A DNA stretch of 64,000 bases. It comes from Sphaerisporangium sp040685555 (GTDB lineage Bacteria; Actinomycetota; Actinomycetes; Streptosporangiales; Streptosporangiaceae). Positions within the stretch are counted from its first letter, which is position 1, and every line of letters begins with the position of its first letter. The notes under the pieces were generated by a model, which saw only the letters and a program-made list of their open reading frames with translations, searched no databases and was not told the DNA's origin. Positions 61,393 through 64,000 of the stretch are shown one piece after another. The stretch covers positions 1 through 64,000 of the forward strand of contig NZ_JBFBIK010000020.1 in assembly GCF_040685555.1 (NCBI RefSeq), read 5' to 3'. The position numbers and the translations under genes were made by a program.

Positions 61393-62646
61393 ATGAAACG
61401 CAGACACCTCCGGACGGCGGCCCTCGCAACGGCCGCCTGCGGCACGCTCCTTGCCTCGGCGGCCTGTGGCAGCGGCTTCGACGACAACGCCGGCCAGAGC
61501 ACCACCCCGCAGAGCAGCGGGCCGGCCTCCCTGCAGATCCTCATCGGCTCCTCGGGCGACGCCGAGACGGCCGCCGTGAAGGACGCGGCGGCCGCGTGGG
61601 CCAAGACCAGCGGCAATGGCGCGACCGTGACGCCCGCGCAGGACCTCACGCAGCAACTCGGCCAGGCCTTCGCCGGCGACAACCCGCCCGACGTGTTCTA
61701 CGTCGACGCCGCCCGCTTCGCCGACTACGCGAGCGTCGGCGCGCTGGAGCCGTACGGGGACAAGATCTCCAACCCTGACGACTTCTACGAGAGCCTGCGC
61801 ACCACCTTCACCCGGGACGGCAAGTTCTACTGCGTGCCCAAGGACTTCTCCACGCTGGCGCTGATCGTCAACAACGACATGTGGAAGAAGGCGGGGCTCG
61901 GCGACTCCGACGTCCCGACCACGTGGGAGCAGCTCACCTCCGTCTCCGAGAAGATCAAGGCGAAGGGCGTCGTCCCGCTCGCCCTCGGCGACACGCGCGA
62001 CCGCATCGGGGCCTTCATGGTCCAGGCGGGCGGCTGGCTCACCAGCCCCGACGGCAAGCGGGCCACCGCGGACAGCCCCGAGAACCTCAAGGCCCTGGAC
62101 TACGTCCGGTCGATGCTCAAGGGCGGGCTGGCCAAGTACCCGAAGAAGCTCGACTCCGGCTGGGGCGGCGAGGCGTTCGGCAAGGCCAAGGCCGCGATGA
62201 CCATCGAGGGCAACTGGATCAAGGGCGCCATGAAGGCGGACTACCCCGACCTGAAGTACACCGCCTACGAGCTGCCCGCCGGCCCGAAGGGCAAGGGCAC
62301 TCTGTCCTTCACCAACTGCTGGGGCATCGCGGCCAAGAGCAAGCACAAGGAGCAGGCGGTCGGCTTCGTCGAGGCGATGACGAAGGTGGACCAGCAGATG
62401 GCGTTCGCCCGCGCGTTCGGCGTGATGCCCTCCCGCCAGTCGGCCAAGGACCAGTTCACCAAGGAGTTCCCGGACGACACCGCGTTCGCGAACGGCGCCG
62501 ACTACGCCCAGGGGCCGGTCAACGCCCCCAAGATGGACAGCGTGCTGGCGGACTTCGACGCCGGGCTCCAGCAGCTCGACACCACCGCGCCGAAGACGAT
62601 CCTCGCGCGCATGCAGAAGAACACCGAAGACGCTCTCACCGGCTGA
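61393..62646 (+). CDS. Sugar ABC transporter substrate-binding lipoprotein
   Basis: A 417-residue family 1 solute-binding protein. The signal LLASAACGS has the lipobox SAAC with lipidated Cys24. FAGDNPPDVFYVDAARFADYA and EGNWIKGAMKADYPDLKY are typical of carbohydrate-binding SBPs. With the neighbouring debranching enzyme the ligand is probably a maltooligosaccharide or alpha-glucan fragment, inferred from context only. Confidence 0.9.
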   Translation: MKRRHLRTAALATAACGTLLASAACGSGFDDNAGQSTTPQSSGPASLQILIGSSGDAETAAVKDAAAAWAKTSGNGATVTPAQDLTQQLGQAFAGDNPPDVFYVDAARFADYASVGALEPYGDKISNPDDFYESLRTTFTRDGKFYCVPKDFSTLALIVNNDMWKKAGLGDSDVPTTWEQLTSVSEKIKAKGVVPLALGDTRDRIGAFMVQAGGWLTSPDGKRATADSPENLKALDYVRSMLKGGLAKYPKKLDSGWGGEAFGKAKAAMTIEGNWIKGAMKADYPDLKYTAYELPAGPKGKGTLSFTNCWGIAAKSKHKEQAVGFVEAMTKVDQQMAFARAFGVMPSRQSAKDQFTKEFPDDTAFANGADYAQGPVNAPKMDSVLADFDAGLQQLDTTAPKTILARMQKNTEDALTG

Positions 62647-62756
62647 GTCACTCCCGGGTACGGCCCCGCCGCCTCGCGTTTCGTGTTCCACTCCACGCGG
62701 GGCGGGGCGGCGGGCGGGGCCCTTCGGGAAATCTCTACCGGAAGGAGGTAGACAAG

Positions 62757-63845
62757 GTGGACATCACGTCCGGGAGCGCCCACCGCCGCATCGGTCGCAG
62801 TTCCGCCACCAGGGAGAACCTCGCGGGATGGCTGTTCCTGGCCCCCGTCGTGGTCATCCTCGGCCTGTTCATGCTGCTGCCCATCGTGATGGCGCTGTGG
62901 GTGAGCCTGACCTCCTGGAACGGCCAGGGCAGCCCCTTCACCGGCCGTACGCCGTTCGTGGGCCTCGACAACTACACCCGGCTGTTCACCCATGACGACC
63001 TGGCCCGCCAGGACTTCATGACGAGCATCCGCAACAACGTGTACTACGTGGCGATCGTCGTGCCGGTGCAGACCGTGCTGGCGCTCGGCCTCGCGCTCGT
63101 GGTGAACAGCCGCATGCTCAAGGGCAAGACGTTCTTCCGCAGCGCGTTCTTCTTCCCGTCGGTCACCAGCTCGGTGGCCGTCAGCGTCGTCTTCCTGTTC
63201 ATCTTCGCCAACTCCGGCGCGGTCAGCAGCCTGCTCGGCACGTTCGGGATCAGCAGCCCGGAGTGGTTCTCCGACTCGCGCGGCCTGCTGCACCTGCTGC
63301 TCAGCGGCATCGGCCTGGTCGACGGCGACAATCCCCCGGCCGCGCTGACCGATGGCGGGCCGTTCGGGCTGTCGTGGTGGGACTGGCTGTCCGGCCCGAG
63401 CGTCGCCATGTGCACCATCATCATCCTGGTCGTCTGGACGACCTCCGGCACGTTCATGCTGATCTTCCTGGCGGCGCTCCAGGACATCCCGGTCACGCTG
63501 GAGGAGGCGAGCCTTCTCGACGGGGCCAACCGCTGGCAGCGCCTTCGCTACGTGACGCTGCCGATGCTCAAGCCCAGCCTCTTCCTGGTGCTGACGCTCG
63601 GGCTGATCGGCACCTGGCAGGTCTTCGACCAGGTGTACGTGATGAGCCAGGGCAACCCCGCCAAGACCACCCTGACGCCCGCATACCTCTCGTACCGGAC
63701 GGCGTTCCGCAACTTCGACTACGGGTCAGGAACGGCGATCTCGTTCATCCTCTTCCTGATCATCGTGGTGCTGACACTGGTCCAGCGATGGGTGATGCGC
63801 GAACGCGTCGCGGACGCGGGCCCTCGCACGCGAAGGAGCTCGTGA
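62757..63845 (+). CDS. Sugar ABC transporter permease, MalF type
   Basis: A 362-residue permease with about six TM helices and an unusually long segment (residues about 165-225) between TM3 and TM4. The EAA loop is EEASLLDGANRWQRLRYVTLPML in part, EEASLLDGANRWQ. GTG 62757 follows AAGGAGGT. It should form the channel with the MalG-type permease downstream. Confidence 0.9.
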   Translation: MDITSGSAHRRIGRSSATRENLAGWLFLAPVVVILGLFMLLPIVMALWVSLTSWNGQGSPFTGRTPFVGLDNYTRLFTHDDLARQDFMTSIRNNVYYVAIVVPVQTVLALGLALVVNSRMLKGKTFFRSAFFFPSVTSSVAVSVVFLFIFANSGAVSSLLGTFGISSPEWFSDSRGLLHLLLSGIGLVDGDNPPAALTDGGPFGLSWWDWLSGPSVAMCTIIILVVWTTSGTFMLIFLAALQDIPVTLEEASLLDGANRWQRLRYVTLPMLKPSLFLVLTLGLIGTWQVFDQVYVMSQGNPAKTTLTPAYLSYRTAFRNFDYGSGTAISFILFLIIVVLTLVQRWVMRERVADAGPRTRRSS

Positions 63846-63846
63846 C

Positions 63847-64000
63847 ATGCCGGTGAACACCGACCGGACCGCGAACCGCCGGCCGGCCGACGGCAGGAGC
63901 CTGGTCTCCGCCTTCGTGGGCTACGCGGTCCTCATCTTCTCGGCCCTGGTCTTCCTCTACCCGTTCGTCATCCAGATCGCGAACTCCTTCAAGACCGAGC
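63847..64000 (+). CDS. Sugar ABC transporter permease, MalG type (partial)
   Basis: Begins MPVNTDRTANRRPADGR and the first TM helix (FVGYAVLIFSALVFLYPFV); cut off by the window end. ATG 63847 is 1 base after the stop of the previous gene, so it is probably co-translated. Confidence 0.85.
   Translation, partial: MPVNTDRTANRRPADGRSLVSAFVGYAVLIFSALVFLYPFVIQIANSFKTE

Noticed and set aside
60178..62691. 837-codon minus-strand open frame opposite the LacI and SBP genes
   Set aside because: Shadow of the plus-strand genes; low-complexity Arg/Gly/Val-rich translation with no domain.
1..64000. CRISPR array, integrase, transposase or complete insertion sequence
   Set aside because: No spaced repeats of CRISPR type and no transposase or integrase frame was recognised anywhere; the tRNA-Lys has no visible attachment repeat.

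Overview
The window is high-GC DNA with dense genes, many GTG/TTG starts, ATGA stop-start overlaps, Tat and lipobox signals, and TetR/MarR/LacI regulators. The gene set (CebR-type operators, Cel6 cellulase, SecA2, DUF5302, DUF1707, an FxSxx-COOH peptide cluster) points to a filamentous actinomycete, most likely of the Streptosporangiales. All assignments come from reading the sequence; no database search was run. The scaffold has one 100-base run of Ns (6426-6525) inside the cellulase gene.

Layout. 1-1442: tail of a probable family 2 encapsulin shell gene and a polyprenyl diphosphate synthase. 1510-4951: MarR regulator with a coupled 14-TM drug exporter and its operator, then a glutathione-independent formaldehyde dehydrogenase. 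5072-7140: a secreted Cel6 exocellulase under a CebR box. 7490-13026: an acyltransferase remnant with 23-bp tandem repeats, secreted SurE, a TetR, a Tat-exported PHP phosphoesterase with a His-rich head, and an S33 peptidase. 13369-16472: molybdate uptake (helix-turn-helix/Mop protein, ModA, ModB, ModC). 17381-20659: tRNA-Lys(CTT), a MoxR/VWA pair and a NERD protein. 20883-26084: a TetR whose operator recurs before an operon of one aminoglycoside-phosphotransferase-fold kinase and three acyl-CoA dehydrogenases. 26185-33054: GNAT, HemK-like methyltransferase, decapitated TetR, FAD monooxygenase, DMT transporter, CopB-type ATPase, VOC protein.

The accessory core is 33173-43337. A SLATT (pore-type membrane protein) and SLOG (Rossmann nucleotide-sensor fold) pair runs leftwards, and an FxSxx-COOH RiPP cluster runs rightwards: a 58-residue precursor ending FNSSI (fxsA), a radical SAM/SPASM enzyme with a C-terminal HEXXH domain (fxsB), a TIR-like protein (fxsC) and a 1300-residue MinD-like/TIR-like/NB-ARC/TPR protein (fxsT) built like an NLR immune receptor. 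An identical 12-mer lies 92-99 bp before both the SLATT gene and fxsC. This is the region most likely to hold an incompletely described system.

43338-64000: a hydrolase, a 14-TM exporter, SecA2, a glutaryl-CoA-dehydrogenase-like enzyme, a YciI/ECF42-type sigma pair apparently using a CTG start, an RsbW-like ATPase and a MOSC protein separated by two further CebR boxes with no glycosidase nearby, DUF5302/DUF4253/DUF1707 genes, a MarR with an MFS-UspA fusion, and finally an alpha-glucan cluster: debranching-type glucosidase, LacI repressor with paired operators, and an ABC sugar importer cut by the window edge.
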